From Candidatus Blastococcus massiliensis AP3 (GTDB lineage Bacteria > Actinomycetota > Actinomycetes > Mycobacteriales > Geodermatophilaceae), in the NCBI RefSeq assembly GCF_000582785.1, contig NZ_HG931175.1, positions 474,209-538,208 on the forward strand: a stretch of DNA of 64,000 nt. Reading direction: 5' to 3'. Shown one piece after another: positions 7,888-16,027 of the stretch (its first letter is position 1; each line of letters starts with the position of its first letter). The position numbers were made by a program, and so were the translations under genes. The notes below the pieces were generated by a model. It made no database searches and was not told the DNA's origin. It saw nothing but the letters and a program-made list of their open reading frames with translations.

Positions 7888-9000
7888 GTGCTGATGCAGT
7901 TCGACAAGGAGCAGGAGGAGCTGCGGCGGACGCTGCGGCGCTTCCTCGAGACCAAGTCCTCATCCGAGGAGGTCCGCCGCCTCATGGAGACCGAGGAGGG
8001 CTACGACCCGGCCGTCTGGTCCCAGATGGCCGAGCAGCTGGGCCTGCAGGGTCTGGCCATCCCCGAGGAGTACGGCGGCTCGGGCTTCAGCATCCTCGAG
8101 ACGGCGCTCGTGGCCGAGGAGATGGGCCGCGCGCTGCTGCCCGCCCCCTACCTGGCCACCGTCCTCGCCGCCAACCTGCTCCAGCTCTCCACCGACGAGC
8201 AGGCCAAGGCCGACCTCCTGCCCGGCATCGCCGAGGGCACGACCATCGCCACCGTCGCGCTCGCCGAGGCCGGCGGACAGTGGACCGCCGAGAACCTGCA
8301 GACCCGCGCCAGCGGCTCCGGCGACGCCTGGACGCTGGACGGCCAGAAGTCCTTCGTCCTCGACGGGCACACCGCCGGCCTGCTGCTCGTCGTCGCCCAG
8401 GCCCCCGGCGGCCCGAGCGTCTTCGCGGTGGAGGGCTCGGCCACCGGCCTGGACCGCCGGGCGCTCCAGACGCTCGACATGACCCGCAAGCTCGCCGAGG
8501 TCACCTTCGCCGGCACCCCCGCCCGGCTCGTCGGCTCGGAGGGCGACGCCACCGCGCTGGTGCCGAAGCTGATGCGCATCGCCACGGTGGTCCTCGCCGC
8601 CGAGCAGGTCGGCGGCGCCCAGCGCTGCCTGGAGCGCACTGTCGAGTACGTCAACCTGCGCTACCAGTTCGGCCGCCCCGTCGGCAGCTTCCAGGCGGTC
8701 AAGCACCGCTGCGCCGACATGCTGCTCGAGGTGGAGTCGGCACGATCCGCGGCCTACTACGCGCTGTGGGCACTGGCCGAGGACGCCGACGACGCCGCGA
8801 TCTCGGCGGACCTGGCCAAGGCCTTCTGCTCGGAGGCCTATTGGCTCGCAGCCTCGGACTCGATCCAGCTGCACGGCGGCATCGCCTTCACCTGGGAGCA
8901 CGACGCGCACCTGTACTACCGGCGCGCCAAGTCCACCGGGCTGCTCTTCGGTACCCCGACCGAGCACTGGGACGCGGTGGCCGAGCACCTGCTCGCCTGA
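7888..9000 (+). CDS. Acyl-CoA dehydrogenase, short FadE-type (possible heteromer subunit)
   Basis: A 370-residue acyl-CoA dehydrogenase. It keeps the N-terminal EEYGGSGFSILETALVAEEMGRALLP region and the C-terminal RYQFGRPVGSFQAVKHRCADM and IQLHGGIAFTWEHDAHLYYRRAK motifs. The middle is reduced: the usual T-E-P-x-x-G-S-D flavin loop is replaced by VALAEAGGQWTAENL. This shape is that of the smaller subunits of actinobacterial alpha2-beta2 FadE enzymes. GTG 7888 is preceded by GAGAGGT. It ends the operon; a strong hairpin follows. It could pair with the dehydrogenase at 6549 or act alone; pairing is inference. Confidence 0.88.
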   Translation: MLMQFDKEQEELRRTLRRFLETKSSSEEVRRLMETEEGYDPAVWSQMAEQLGLQGLAIPEEYGGSGFSILETALVAEEMGRALLPAPYLATVLAANLLQLSTDEQAKADLLPGIAEGTTIATVALAEAGGQWTAENLQTRASGSGDAWTLDGQKSFVLDGHTAGLLLVVAQAPGGPSVFAVEGSATGLDRRALQTLDMTRKLAEVTFAGTPARLVGSEGDATALVPKLMRIATVVLAAEQVGGAQRCLERTVEYVNLRYQFGRPVGSFQAVKHRCADMLLEVESARSAAYYALWALAEDADDAAISADLAKAFCSEAYWLAASDSIQLHGGIAFTWEHDAHLYYRRAKSTGLLFGTPTEHWDAVAEHLLA

Positions 9001-9010
9001 TCCGGGCACG

Positions 9011-9058
9011 GCGACGACCCCCGTACCGGTCCCGGCGGACCGGCACGGGGGTCGTCGC
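9011..9058 (+). terminator. Hairpin terminator of the marR-ligase-dehydrogenase operon
   Basis: Two 22-base arms pair at 21 positions around a CGGC loop, 10 bases after the dehydrogenase stop. There is no T-run, as is usual for GC-rich actinobacterial terminators. Confidence 0.85.
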
Positions 9059-9116
9059 ACGTCCGGGCCCGGACGGCCGCCGGGCACCGACCGGCGCGAG
9101 CGGCTAGAACGGGTGC

Positions 9117-9869
9117 ATGTGCCATGACCACGACAGCCGCCCGCCCGCCCCACCGCGTCGTGGGGACGTCGCCGAGCGGGCCGCCCTGACCCTCACCGCC
9201 GCAGACGGGACGCGCTTCGCCGCCGCGTACGCCGCGCCGGAGAGCACACCCGGCGCCGGCGTCGTCGTGCTGCCGGACATCCGCGGCCTGCACCCGTACT
9301 ACGTGGCCCTGGCCGAGCGGTTCGCCGAGGCCGGCCTCGCCGCGGTGGCGATCGACTGGTTCGGCCGCACCGCGGGCCTGCCGAAGGCGGGCACGCGCGA
9401 GGAGGCCTTCGCCTGGCAGGACCACATCCCGCGGACGACGCCGGCCGGCATCGACGCGGACGTCGTCGCCGCCATGGCGGCGCTCCGGGAGCGGCACGGC
9501 GCGGACCTGCCGGTCGTCACGGTGGGCTTCTGCTTCGGCGGCAGCCACTCCTGGCGCCTGTCGGGCGCCGACCTCGGCCTCGCCGGATGCGCAGGCTTCT
9601 ACGGCCGGCCGTCGCTGGTGGGCGACGCCGCGGACCGCGCTCACCTGCCCACGGTGATGCTGATCGCCGGCGCCGACGCGGCGACACCGGTCGAGGAGCA
9701 GCTCGCGCTCGCCGAGCGGATGCGCAGCGCCGGCGCCGAGGTCGACGCCCCGGTCTACGAGGGCGCCCCGCACTCCTTCTTCGATCGCTCCTACGGCGAC
9801 TGGGCCGACGCCTGCCGGGACGCCTGGGAGCACGTGCTGGCGCTCACCGACCGGGTCGCGCGCGCCTGA
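9117..9869 (+). CDS. Dienelactone hydrolase family protein
   Basis: A 250-residue alpha/beta hydrolase of the dienelactone hydrolase family. The nucleophile elbow is GFCFGG (Cys in place of Ser, as in the family), the acid is in the LIAGADAATPVEEQ strand-loop, and the histidine is in GAPHSFFD. PDIRGLHPYY supplies the oxyanion region. The N-terminus MCHDHDSRPPAPP is typical of the actinobacterial subgroup. A TAGAAC hexamer lies about 6 bases before the ATG and no ribosome site is seen, so it is probably leaderless. True substrates of this subgroup are mostly unknown; ring-cleavage lactones are one possibility. It is separated from the operon before it by a terminator. Confidence 0.88.
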   Translation: MCHDHDSRPPAPPRRGDVAERAALTLTAADGTRFAAAYAAPESTPGAGVVVLPDIRGLHPYYVALAERFAEAGLAAVAIDWFGRTAGLPKAGTREEAFAWQDHIPRTTPAGIDADVVAAMAALRERHGADLPVVTVGFCFGGSHSWRLSGADLGLAGCAGFYGRPSLVGDAADRAHLPTVMLIAGADAATPVEEQLALAERMRSAGAEVDAPVYEGAPHSFFDRSYGDWADACRDAWEHVLALTDRVARA

Positions 9870-9879
9870 GGGCTACGAA

Positions 9880-9929
9880 CGCCCGCGGCCGAGCGGACCG
9901 GACGAACCGGCCCGCTCGGCCGCGGGGCG
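9880..9929. terminator. Bidirectional terminator between the hydrolase and the ABC operon
   Basis: Arms of about 22 bases (GCCGAGCGG / CCGCTCGGC core) around ACGAA lie between two convergent stops (9869 and 9948). It can end transcription from both sides. Confidence 0.85.
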
Positions 9930-9947
9930 TGCATGACGAGCCGGGGG

Positions 9948-10973
9948 TCAGATGGCCGATGCCCCTCGGGACTCGCCGGTGGCCTGCTCCCCCACCAGCG
10001 GGAAATGGCAGGCGACGAACTGCGCCGTCGCCACCTCCCGCATCTGGGGCTCCTCGGCCGCGCAGAGATCCGCGGCCCGCGGGCACCGGGTGCGGAACCG
10101 GCAGCCGCTCGGCGGGTCGACCGGAGAGGGCAGCTCCCCCGACAGCCCGGCGTCGTCGTGCTTGGCGTCCGGATCCGGCTGCGGGATGGAGGCCAGCAGC
10201 GCGGCCGTGTACGGGTGCGCCGGGTGCGCGTAGAGCGTGTCCGACGGTGCCACCTCGCAGATCTTGCCGAGGTACATGACGGCGACCCGGTCGCTGATGT
10301 TCTTCACCACGGCCAGGTCGTGGGCGATGAAGACCATGGTCAGGTGGAACTCGGCCTTGAGGTCCTCGAGCAGGTTGAGGATCTGGGCCTGCACCGAGAC
10401 GTCCAGCGCGGACACCGGCTCGTCGCAGATCAGCACCTCCGGCCGCATGATCAGCGAGCGGGCGATGGACACCCGCTGGCACTGACCACCGGACAGCTCG
10501 TGCGGACGTCGACCACCGGCGCGCTCGGGGTCGAGACCGACCTCGGCCAGGAGCTCGTCGACCCGCGGGTCGTCGGCGCCCTTGTTCTCCCAGATGGACA
10601 GGCCCTCCGCGACGATGTCCCGCACCCGGCGGCGCGGGTTCAGCGAGGAGATCGGGTCCTGGTAGATCATCTGGAGCTTCGTCCGGCTGCGGCGGAGCTC
10701 GTCCGAGGACAGGCTGCTCAGGTCCTTGTCACCGAAGATCACCTTGCCGCCCGTGGGACGGGGCGCCTGCATGATCGCCCGCCCGGTCGTGGACTTGCCA
10801 CAGCCGGACTCCCCCACCAGGCCCAGGGTCTCGCCCTTCGCGATGTCGAAGCTGATCCCCGACACGGCGTGGACCTTCTGCCCGCGCTCCAGCGGGAACT
10901 CCACGACGAGTCCCTCGACGCGCAGGACGATGTCGTCGGAGTCCCGCAGGTGCGCGGTACCGGTGCCGGCCAT
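9948..10973 (-). CDS. Dipeptide/oligopeptide-type ABC importer ATPase (DppF/OppF-like)
   Basis: A 341-residue cytoplasmic ATPase, one of two that drive the importer. Walker A is GESGCGKST, the signature LSGGQCQR (Cys where Gln or Arg is more usual), Walker B VLICDEPVSALD, and the H-loop IAHDLAVV. The C-terminal oligopeptide-transporter extension carries the conserved cysteines C-x-F-x-T-R-C and ACHFP. Its ATG (10971-10973) shares one base with the stop of the second ATPase (TGATG), so translation is coupled. It is the last gene of the operon and is followed by the 9880-9929 terminator. Substrate is defined by the binding proteins upstream, not by this subunit. Confidence 0.93.
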   Translation of the reverse strand: MAGTGTAHLRDSDDIVLRVEGLVVEFPLERGQKVHAVSGISFDIAKGETLGLVGESGCGKSTTGRAIMQAPRPTGGKVIFGDKDLSSLSSDELRRSRTKLQMIYQDPISSLNPRRRVRDIVAEGLSIWENKGADDPRVDELLAEVGLDPERAGGRRPHELSGGQCQRVSIARSLIMRPEVLICDEPVSALDVSVQAQILNLLEDLKAEFHLTMVFIAHDLAVVKNISDRVAVMYLGKICEVAPSDTLYAHPAHPYTAALLASIPQPDPDAKHDDAGLSGELPSPVDPPSGCRFRTRCPRAADLCAAEEPQMREVATAQFVACHFPLVGEQATGESRGASAI

Positions 10974-12073
10974 CAGGCGGCCCCTGCCGCTGCGATGGCG
11001 GCCGCGTCCAGCGGCGTCCCGGCCGCGGTGCGTCCCGCGGCCAGGTTGCGCTCGAGCGCCTCCTTTCCGGCGGCGGTGCCGACCGGGAAGTGGCAGGCTG
11101 CCTCGTGCCCGGGGGCATGGGGCGCCAGGGGCGGCGTCTCCGTCAAGCATCGCTCCTGTGCGTAGTTGCACCGCGGGGCGAACGCGCACCCCGCGGGCGG
11201 GTCGACAAGGTCCGGCGGGCGGCCCGGGATGGCGGCCAGCCTGGTGTGGCTCGGCTGGTGCAGCCGCGGGATGGACCGCAGCAGACCCTCCGTGTACGGC
11301 ATGCGGTACCGCGCGAACAGCTCGCGCGTCGGCGCCCGCTCGACGATCCGGCCGGCGTACATGACGGCGATCTCGTCGGCCCGACCGGCGACCACGCCGA
11401 GGTCGTGCGTGATGATGATCATGCCCATGTTGCGCTCGGCCTGCTGCTGGGCGAGCAGGTCGAGGATCTGCCGCTGGACGGTCACGTCGAGGGCTGTCGT
11501 CGGCTCGTCGGCGACGAGCAGCTTCGGACCGCAGGCCAGCGCGATCGCGATGGTGACGCGCTGACGCATGCCGCCCGACAGCTGGTGCGGGTACTCCCCC
11601 AGCCGCCGCTCCGCCGCGGGGATCCCCACGGAACGGAGCAGCTCCACGGCGTGCGCCTTGGCGACCTTCCCCTTCTCGTCGAGGTGGATCCCCAGGGACT
11701 CGGTGATCTGGTCGCCGATCCGCGTGACCGGGTTCAGCGACGTCATCGGGTCCTGGAGGACCATCGCCATCTCCGCGCCCCAGATCCGGCGCATCTCCTT
11801 GTTCTTCATGGTCGTCAGCTCACGACCCTCGAAGCGCACCGAACCCTCGCGGATCGTGTTGTTCTTCGGCAGCAGGTTCATGATCGACCGGCTGAGCACG
11901 GTCTTCCCGGAACCGGACTCGCCCACGATGCCGAGCGTCCTGCCCCGGTCGACCCGGAGGGAGACGCCGTCCACCGCCTTCACCACGCCCCGCGGGGTGT
12001 CGAAGAAGGTGCGGAGGTCGTCCACCTCCAGGAGCGGCTCGCCGGCTCGGGCGTCCAGCTGCGCGGTGGTCAC
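10973..12073 (-). CDS. Dipeptide/oligopeptide-type ABC importer ATPase (DppD/OppD-like)
   Basis: A 366-residue ATPase partner of the preceding entry. Walker [10 protein letters not shown], signature LSGGMRQR, Walker [13 protein letters not shown] and H-loop ITHDLGVV are all intact. The C-terminal cysteine-containing OppD/DppD extension ([14 protein letters not shown], later ACHFP) is present, plus an Ala-rich tail. The GTG start at 12073 overlaps the permease stop by 4 bases (GTGA). Within the operon the order is binding protein, two permeases, two ATPases, as in Dpp/Opp systems. Confidence 0.93.
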   Translation of the reverse strand: MTTAQLDARAGEPLLEVDDLRTFFDTPRGVVKAVDGVSLRVDRGRTLGIVGESGSGKTVLSRSIMNLLPKNNTIREGSVRFEGRELTTMKNKEMRRIWGAEMAMVLQDPMTSLNPVTRIGDQITESLGIHLDEKGKVAKAHAVELLRSVGIPAAERRLGEYPHQLSGGMRQRVTIAIALACGPKLLVADEPTTALDVTVQRQILDLLAQQQAERNMGMIIITHDLGVVAGRADEIAVMYAGRIVERAPTRELFARYRMPYTEGLLRSIPRLHQPSHTRLAAIPGRPPDLVDPPAGCAFAPRCNYAQERCLTETPPLAPHAPGHEAACHFPVGTAAGKEALERNLAAGRTAAGTPLDAAAIAAAGAA

Positions 12074-12999
12074 AGGTTGCTCCCTCGGACGTCGAACTTG
12101 CTGCGGAGCGAGTCGCCGACAAGGTTCAGCGACAGCACCGTGAGGAACATGGCCAGGGAGGGGATCAGCACGGCGTGCGGAGCCTCGTTGAGGTACCGCT
12201 TGCCGTCGAAGATCATCCCGCCCCAGGTCGGGGTCGGCTGCTCCACGCTGAGGCCGAGGAAGGCGAGCGTGCCCTCCAGGACGATCACGACGCCCATCGC
12301 GACGAGCCCGAAGGCGGCCACCGGCAGCACGACGTTGGGGAGGATCTCCCGGGCCAGGACCCGGGAGTTCTTGGCCCCCATCGTCCGGGCGGCACGCACG
12401 AACTCCCGTTCCGCGACCGCCAGCGTCGTGGCTCGCGCGACGCGGGTGTAGATCGGGATCGACAGGAAGCCGACGATCAGCGAGATGACGACCAGGCTGC
12501 GGCCGACGAAGGCCAGCAGGACCAGCAGCAGGATCAGGGCCGGGAAGGCCAGGATGATGTTGATGATCGTCATCAGGACGGTCTCGAGCTTCCCGCGGAA
12601 GAAGCCCGAGATGATCCCGAGGAAACCGCCGAGCACCATGCCGATGGTCACGGCCGTGACGCTGATGACCACCGAGACGCGGGCCCCGTGCACCAACCGC
12701 GCGAGCGTGTCACGCCCGAGGCCGTCGGTGCCCAGCAGTGCCTCGCTGTTCGGCAGGGCCAGCTTGTTGATCACGTCGGGCCGGAACGGGTCCTTGACCG
12801 GCAGGATGTCGGCGAAGACGGCGCAGATCAGCACCACGATCAGCCAGGTCGCCGCCAGCCAGAAGCCCCAGCCGAAGCCCTTGCGGCGCTTCTTGCCCGG
12901 GGCGGCCTCGGTGGACGTCGCCAGGTCGGCGTCCACCAGCCCGGCGCTGCTGGGTGCCCCCGGGTGCGGAGCACCCAGGTTCGGTGCCGGCGCGGTCAT
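12070..12999 (-). CDS. ABC importer permease (DppC/OppC-like)
   Basis: A 309-residue inner-membrane permease with an unusually long cytoplasmic N-terminal stretch (about 45 residues, Ala/Pro-rich then KKRRK) before the first helix. The DppC hallmark LLGTDGLGRDTLARLVHGARVS follows the first helix. The coupling-helix EAA motif region is EFVRAARTMGAKNSRVLAREILPN. About six helices are seen. AGGAG precedes the ATG by about 6 bases. It lies 42 bases after the partner permease, and its stop overlaps the ATPase start. Confidence 0.92.
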   Translation of the reverse strand: MTAPAPNLGAPHPGAPSSAGLVDADLATSTEAAPGKKRRKGFGWGFWLAATWLIVVLICAVFADILPVKDPFRPDVINKLALPNSEALLGTDGLGRDTLARLVHGARVSVVISVTAVTIGMVLGGFLGIISGFFRGKLETVLMTIINIILAFPALILLLVLLAFVGRSLVVISLIVGFLSIPIYTRVARATTLAVAEREFVRAARTMGAKNSRVLAREILPNVVLPVAAFGLVAMGVVIVLEGTLAFLGLSVEQPTPTWGGMIFDGKRYLNEAPHAVLIPSLAMFLTVLSLNLVGDSLRSKFDVRGSNL

Positions 13000-13041
13000 C
13001 TCTGCTCCTGAGCGGTGGACGTGGGCGTCGTGGGCGGGTGG

Positions 13042-14004
13042 TCAGACTCGTGCCGCAGAGCGTCCATGCGAGATCCTCGGGTCCAGGAATGAGTACAGGA
13101 TGTCGACGGTGAAGTTCACGACGACGTAGCTGACGGCGATCACGAGCGCGACGCCCTGCACCATCACGAGATCGCGCTGCACCACCGAGTCGAAGAGGAG
13201 CCGCCCGACACCCGGGAGGGCGAACAGCGTCTCGATGACCACGGAGCCACCGATGATCGCTCCCACCTGGACGCCCGCGACGGTCATCAGCGAGAAGGAC
13301 GACGGGCGCAGGGCGTGCCGGAACAGGATGCGCCGGTCCGACACCCCCTTCACCCGGGCCATGGTCACGAAGTCCTGCTGGAGGGTCGCGATCATGTCCG
13401 TCCGCAGCAGCCGCGTGTAGACCGCCATCTCGGCGATCGCCAGCGACAGGGCCGGCAGCAGCGCCGAGCGGAGGTTCTGCGCCGGGTTGTCGGTGAAGTT
13501 GACCCAACCCGTCGCCGGCAGCACGCCCAGCCAGACCGCGAACACGAAGATCAGCAGGATGGCGACCATGAAGTTCGGCACCGCCAGCAGGCCGAAGCTC
13601 GTCCCGCTGATCGCCCGGTCCGTGGCCTGGCCGGCCCGGTAGGCCGACAGCATGCCGAGCGGGATGGCGCAGATCAGCGCGATGAGGATGGCCAGGAGGC
13701 CGATCTCCGCCGTCACCGGCAGCCGCTCGAGGATCGCGTTCGCGACCGGCTCGTTCGTCCGGTACGACCGACCGAAGTCACCGGTCAGCGCGTCACCGAG
13801 CCAGTTGATGTACTGGATCGGCAGCGGATCGTCGAGGCCGAGGTCGGCACGGACGGTCCTGATCGCCTCGGGCGTCGCGTTCTCCGCGCCCAGGATCTGC
13901 AGCGCCGGGTCACCGGGCAGCAGGGTCGTGAGCAGGAACGTCAGCACCGACACCGCGAACAGCGTGGCCAGCAGCGAGGGGATCCGCTGGAGGACGTAGC
14001 GCAT
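13042..14004 (-). CDS. ABC importer permease (DppB/OppB-like)
   Basis: A 320-residue inner-membrane permease starting MRYVLQRIPSLLATLFAVSVLTF, the standard DppB first helix, followed by the periplasmic LGLDDPLPIQYINWLGDALTGDFGRS signature. The EAA-type coupling loop is DFVTMARVKGVSDRRILFRHALRP. GGAG lies 9 bases before the ATG and overlaps the end of the binding-protein gene, only 5 bases away, so permease translation follows directly from SBP-A. This makes SBP-A the only one of the six binding proteins that is in the same operon as the permease. Confidence 0.93.
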   Translation of the reverse strand: MRYVLQRIPSLLATLFAVSVLTFLLTTLLPGDPALQILGAENATPEAIRTVRADLGLDDPLPIQYINWLGDALTGDFGRSYRTNEPVANAILERLPVTAEIGLLAILIALICAIPLGMLSAYRAGQATDRAISGTSFGLLAVPNFMVAILLIFVFAVWLGVLPATGWVNFTDNPAQNLRSALLPALSLAIAEMAVYTRLLRTDMIATLQQDFVTMARVKGVSDRRILFRHALRPSSFSLMTVAGVQVGAIIGGSVVIETLFALPGVGRLLFDSVVQRDLVMVQGVALVIAVSYVVVNFTVDILYSFLDPRISHGRSAARV

Positions 14005-14009
14005 CGGCG

Positions 14010-15683
14010 TTACTCCACTCGCCAGACGTGGGCCCACATGGCCGTCGAGGCGTTGGCCCCGTTGCCCTTGGTGCCGTCGGGGAAGGTCCAGCCGTCCAGG
14101 TTGCGGATCGACTCGTCGGTGGCCAGCACCGTCAGTGTGCCGCCGCTGAAGGCGTTCGGCACGTTCTCGTTCAGGATCAGGCCGATCTCCTCGACGGCGG
14201 CCTTGCGGGCGTCGGTGTCCGTCGTCGTGCGCAAAATCTCGAGCTGCTCGTCGATGCCCTCGTCCTGGAACGCGGTCATGTTCAGCGGGCCGTCGGTGAA
14301 GGCGTCGTCGAAGACCAGGTACGGGTCACGGTCGGCGCCGACGCGGGTGCAGCCGGTGTCGTAGTCGCGAGCCAGCATGTCCTGGATCCAGGCCGCCTGC
14401 TCCGTCGGCTGCAGCTGGACCTGGGCACCCAGGTTGCTCCACAGCGCCTGGTAGAGCTGCGAGAGCTCGTTGAGGCTGGGGTCCGGCGGGCACTGGAAGG
14501 TGAACGAGAGGTTCTCGCCGACCGGCTTGCCGTCGCTGCGCTCCGGGTCGTTGATGTACTCGTCGTAGAGCTCCTGGGCCTTCTCCGGGTCGAAGCCCGG
14601 GTAGGTGTCGGCGACCTCCTCGGAGTACCAGGGGCTGTCCGGGCTCCAGAACTGGGTCTGGGGAGGCGTGACGCCGGAACCGCCGAGGACCTCGATCAGG
14701 CCCTCCTGGTCGACGGCGTGCACCAGGGCCTGACGCACCCGGACGTCGTCGAACGGCGGCCGGCTGGTGTTGAGCGTCAGACCGCCGGAGTTGCTGCCGA
14801 GGTGCTCGAAGTTGTTGACGTTGTCGAAGTCGCGCGCCTGGATGACGGTGCTCTGCCGCAGCGACTGCATGACGTCGATGTCACGGCTGCGCAGGCTCTG
14901 GAGGCGGGTGTCCTCGTCGGGGATCGGCCGGAAGGTGATCTGGTCGAGGTAGGGCATGCCCTCCTGCCAGTAGTCCTCGTTCTTCTCGACCACCAGGCGG
15001 CTGTCGCGCTGCCAGCTGACGAACCGGAAGGGCCCGGTACCCACCGGGTTGGCGCCCGCGTCGGGGCCGGCCGCGGCCGCGGCCGTGGGCGAGAACGGCC
15101 AGCCGGCCGCACCGACCAGCTGGTCGGGGAAGGCGGCGTTGGTCTGCGAGAGCGTGTACGTGGCGGTGAGCTCGTCGACGACGTCCAGCGAGGTCACTTC
15201 AGCGAGCTGGGCGGCCAGTCGCGAATCGGGCGCCTTGAGGTAGGTGTCGAAGACCGTCTTCAGCGCCTCGGCGTTGAGCGGGGTGCCGTCGTGGAAGGTC
15301 ACGCCGGGACGCAGCGTCAGCGTCCACTCGGTGAGGTCCTCGTTGGGCTCCAGCGACTCGGCGAGGTAGGGCCGGACCTGACCGTCCTCCGCGCGCTGCA
15401 TCAGCGGGTCGTAGATCGCGTACGCGACGTTGAGGCCGGGCTGGTTGAAGGTGCCCTCGCTGGGCAGCCAGCTGTTGGTCTCGGCCTCCAGCCCCACGGT
15501 GATGGAGCCACCCTCGACCGGGTCACCGGCCTCGACGGACTCGCTGACCGCGCCCGCTTCGGCGTCCTCCCCGTCCCCGCTGCCACCGCCACAGGCGGCG
15601 GTTCCCAGCAGGAGACCCACGAGCCCCGCGGACGCGAGCGCGCGCCTCCACGGGCCTCTCGTCGGGCGCCGATGTCCAAGCAT
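14010..15683 (-). CDS. Family-5 substrate-binding lipoprotein SBP-A (permease-linked copy)
   Basis: A 557-residue extracytoplasmic receptor of the peptide/nickel-type SBP_bac_5 family. The signal peptide ends in a lipobox with the modified Cys at residue 31 (LLLGTAAC), followed by a Gly/Asp-rich linker. Family features: GGSITVGLEAETNSW, AYAIYDPLMQR, PYLAESLEPNEDLTEWTL, FHDGTPLNAEALKTVFDTYL, and GAGWPFSPTAAAAAGPDAG-like and NPVGTGPFRFV segments. Cysteines in FQCPPDPSL and DTGCTRVG may form a disulfide. ATG 15683 has AAGGAGT 8 bases upstream. It is the sixth gene of the array on the minus strand and is read through into the permeases. Ligand unknown; it differs from its sisters mainly around FEHLGSNSGGLTLNTSRPP. 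Confidence 0.92.
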   Translation of the reverse strand: MLGHRRPTRGPWRRALASAGLVGLLLGTAACGGGSGDGEDAEAGAVSESVEAGDPVEGGSITVGLEAETNSWLPSEGTFNQPGLNVAYAIYDPLMQRAEDGQVRPYLAESLEPNEDLTEWTLTLRPGVTFHDGTPLNAEALKTVFDTYLKAPDSRLAAQLAEVTSLDVVDELTATYTLSQTNAAFPDQLVGAAGWPFSPTAAAAAGPDAGANPVGTGPFRFVSWQRDSRLVVEKNEDYWQEGMPYLDQITFRPIPDEDTRLQSLRSRDIDVMQSLRQSTVIQARDFDNVNNFEHLGSNSGGLTLNTSRPPFDDVRVRQALVHAVDQEGLIEVLGGSGVTPPQTQFWSPDSPWYSEEVADTYPGFDPEKAQELYDEYINDPERSDGKPVGENLSFTFQCPPDPSLNELSQLYQALWSNLGAQVQLQPTEQAAWIQDMLARDYDTGCTRVGADRDPYLVFDDAFTDGPLNMTAFQDEGIDEQLEILRTTTDTDARKAAVEEIGLILNENVPNAFSGGTLTVLATDESIRNLDGWTFPDGTKGNGANASTAMWAHVWRVE

Positions 15684-15775
15684 GTGATTACTCCTTGACG
15701 AGTTGCGTACCGGCACAGCGACGGCATGCGGCAGGCAGGCGCGTTGATGTGCGAGCGCCCAGAGCGCGTGCTCGG

Positions 15776-15806
15776 AGTCTGTACTACGGCAGTGGGCTGC
15801 GTCACT
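15776..15806 (-). promoter_or_regulatory. SBP-A promoter with array-type inverted repeat
   Basis: On the minus strand the repeat AGTGACGCAGCCCACT (15791-15806; one arm mismatch) contains a GTGACG -35-like hexamer, 18 bases before CAGACT (15776-15781). The repeat lies 108 bases upstream of the ATG. In the 344-base gap 15684-16027 it is accompanied only by the SBP-B terminator; the rest shows nothing recognisable. The same arrangement is found before all six array genes. Confidence 0.6.
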
Positions 15807-15975
15807 AGGCGCCTTGCCACGGTCACCGGCCGCTGGACTATGCGGTGCGCACAACGCCCTTGTCAGCGCCCGGCGGGGGGCCTCCGGAGCAGCTCGGCGC
15901 CGTGCGCAGGAACCGCTCGGACCGGGCGGTTCCCGGGCGTGTCGCAGCGCCGTGGCCAGGGTCCGGGTGCGGGGG

Positions 15976-16014
15976 CACGACGGCCCGGGCGACGAGGTCG
16001 CCCGGGCCGTCGTG
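15976..16014 (-). terminator. Hairpin terminator after SBP-B
   Basis: Perfect 18-base arms (CACGACGGCCCGGGCGAC and its complement) around GAG, 14 bases after the SBP-B stop. It separates SBP-B from SBP-A transcription. Confidence 0.85.
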
Positions 16015-16027
16015 GTGCATCGAGGGA

